In this document: positions 62,984 through 64,000 of the stretch, piece by piece
Numbering within the stretch: the first letter of the stretch is position 1
Layout: the number at the start of each line of letters is the position of its first letter
Assembly (NCBI RefSeq): GCF_036492835.1
Contig: NZ_AP025314.1
Coordinates: 2,584,010-2,648,009 of the forward strand
Length of the DNA: 64,000 nucleotides
Direction of reading: 5' to 3'
DNA from: Fulvitalea axinellae
Lineage (GTDB): Bacteria > Bacteroidota > Bacteroidia > Cytophagales > Cyclobacteriaceae
The notes under the pieces: generated by a model
Database searches by the model: none
What the model saw: the letters and a program-made list of their open reading frames with translations, nothing else
Told to the model about the DNA's origin: nothing
Program-made: the position numbers and the translations under genes

Positions 62984-64000
62984 ATGAGAAAGGGTTCATC
63001 AAATGTGTTTGCTAAAAACCAACGCACTATGCGGTTGGCAAGCAGAATATTGATGCTGTTTACGCTGTTTACATGCTTATCGAATTCGGTGAGCGCACAA
63101 AACAGAAACGCGGCAGTCGATATCTCGTCAGCGGGAGAAGGTTCCTGGTTTAGACTTAATGACAAAGATTCTAACAGAGGAATGGGGGTTGAAGAAACTG
63201 CATTTTCCGTAGAAATGTACGTGAAATTGCAGTCCAACAACGCCAACGATTTCAACTTCTTCGATTTCAACACAGGCCGAAACCGCATCTCATTCGCCTA
63301 TCAAGAAGGCAATATCTTCAGAGTCGAAACCAATGGCGACATCGGTAAATGGTACTGGACTCTGAACGCCAACTCGTCGGTTAATTTCCTGAACAATTGG
63401 GTGCACGTAGCCTTCGTTTACAATGGATCTTCGTTGGTTCAAGTATACATCAACGGCGAGCGTGTGATCAACACTAGCCTTACGGTCAATGGCAGTAGGG
63501 TAACAGACTTATACCCAAAAGAAAATAACCAAAGTGGCGACGGCAACTGCTACATCGGCGCCACATCTGTTTTCGGTATAAAGGGCAAGGCTTACGTTTC
63601 CGAAGTCCGTGTGTGGAAAACCGCTCTGACCTCGTCGGAAGTAAGAAAATACTACGATGAAGAGGTCAACAAAGCGCACCCTGAGTGGGGCAATTTGGTA
63701 CGTTACTACCACGGAACCAAGCAGCACATCAACAGCGATAAAGTAACTATCGATGATGTGATGGGCAAATATGACGCTCCGGTAAACAACAACAGCAAAA
63801 CGCGCATCAAAGACGTTTACCCTCCCATCAAGCCTCCATCATTCATAAGCAGTGCGTTCAACATCGATTTTGACGCTAACACTTGTCAAACGAGTGACAT
63901 AGACGTCGACTGGGCCTCAGTTGCGAGTAGCTCATTCGGTTACGAAACCGGAAACGACGTCTATTACTCACTCTCTAGAAGCAAGGATAATTATAATTCA
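62984..64000 (+). CDS. Secreted LamG-domain protein (3'-truncated by window end)
   Basis: The frame is open from ATG 62984 to the last base (339 codons), so the gene continues beyond the window. A second start at ATG 63029 would begin directly at the signal peptide (MRLASRILMLFTLFTCLSNS, cleavage near VSAQ). Residues ~55-230 are a LamG/concanavalin domain: FSVEMYVKLQSNNANDF, WVHVAFVYNGSSLVQVYING and YVSEVRVWKTALTSSEV. It resembles modules of the 2981-aa giant protein, and a T9SS sorting domain may follow beyond the window. It is probably a surface protein binding carbohydrate or acting in adhesion. It lies just downstream of the two TPR-HTH regulators, which may control it. Confidence 0.88.
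   Translation, partial: MRKGSSNVFAKNQRTMRLASRILMLFTLFTCLSNSVSAQNRNAAVDISSAGEGSWFRLNDKDSNRGMGVEETAFSVEMYVKLQSNNANDFNFFDFNTGRNRISFAYQEGNIFRVETNGDIGKWYWTLNANSSVNFLNNWVHVAFVYNGSSLVQVYINGERVINTSLTVNGSRVTDLYPKENNQSGDGNCYIGATSVFGIKGKAYVSEVRVWKTALTSSEVRKYYDEEVNKAHPEWGNLVRYYHGTKQHINSDKVTIDDVMGKYDAPVNNNSKTRIKDVYPPIKPPSFISSAFNIDFDANTCQTSDIDVDWASVASSSFGYETGNDVYYSLSRSKDNYNS

Noticed and set aside
62767..63288. 173-codon minus-strand frame, which looked at first like a mobile-element remnant
   Set aside because: Its right half is antisense to the clear LamG gene and its left half has no recognised domain; no inverted repeats or transposase motifs were found.
1..64000. CRISPR arrays, rRNA, tRNA, prophage or insertion sequences
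   Set aside because: I found no repeated spacer pattern, no tRNA cloverleaf in the spacers, and no transposase or integrase gene, though I could not run a dedicated search.

Overview
The window looks like a chromosome segment of a Bacteroidota bacterium, probably a marine, polysaccharide-degrading member of the Cytophagales. Supporting signs are a C-terminal type IX secretion (T9SS) sorting domain on a giant surface protein, a receiver-plus-AraC regulator of the kind found in hybrid two-component systems, LytS/LytTR signalling, membrane-tethered TPR-HTH regulators, lipoproteins with lipoboxes, and almost no Shine-Dalgarno sequences. The genus assignment is inference.

Layout. 1-6.0 kb: end of a two-component regulator, a secreted hypothetical protein, a PolX-like protein with an intact PHP domain but a ruined polymerase site, and a GT9 glycosyltransferase. 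6.0-12.0 kb: a leftward biotin operon (DUF2905, bioA, bioF, a tandem universal stress protein, bioG, bioC, bioD) without bioB. 12.3-15.3 kb: a coiled-coil lipoprotein, a CPA1-type cation/proton antiporter and dapD. 15.4-19.7 kb: two large orphan cytoplasmic proteins, one HopA1-like. 19.9-27.5 kb: a tripartite RND efflux operon divergent from a LytS/LytTR pair. 27.6-36.6 kb: one 2981-residue LamG/T9SS surface protein. 37.2-41.2 kb: two more large orphan proteins, divergently transcribed, one amidoligase-like and one combining a degenerate M91-like region with an actin-fragmin/PI-kinase-like domain. 41.2-48.1 kb: a uronate-polysaccharide cluster (GH88, heparinase II/III-type lyase, kduI, kduD, DUF4861) in which the lyase makes unsaturated oligosaccharides, GH88 releases the unsaturated uronate, and KduI/KduD turn it into 2-keto-3-deoxygluconate. 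48.2-54.3 kb: an ECF sigma factor with a candidate anti-sigma factor, a DUF2147 protein, metG and a MORN-repeat protein. 54.4-58.1 kb: a GH9-like enzyme, and an MBL-fold lipoprotein with a TetR regulator sharing two matching palindromic operators. 58.5-64 kb: two tandem TPR-TM-HTH regulators and the start of another LamG surface protein running off the window.

The most unusual signal is the set of four large orphan proteins at 15.4-19.7 and 37.2-41.2 kb. All lack export signals, begin with Met-Phe followed by a basic or polar disordered leader, and carry domains reminiscent of bacterial effectors. I suggest they are cargo of a contractile injection (eCIS or T6SS-like) system encoded elsewhere. 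No injection machinery is visible in the window, so this remains a hypothesis.
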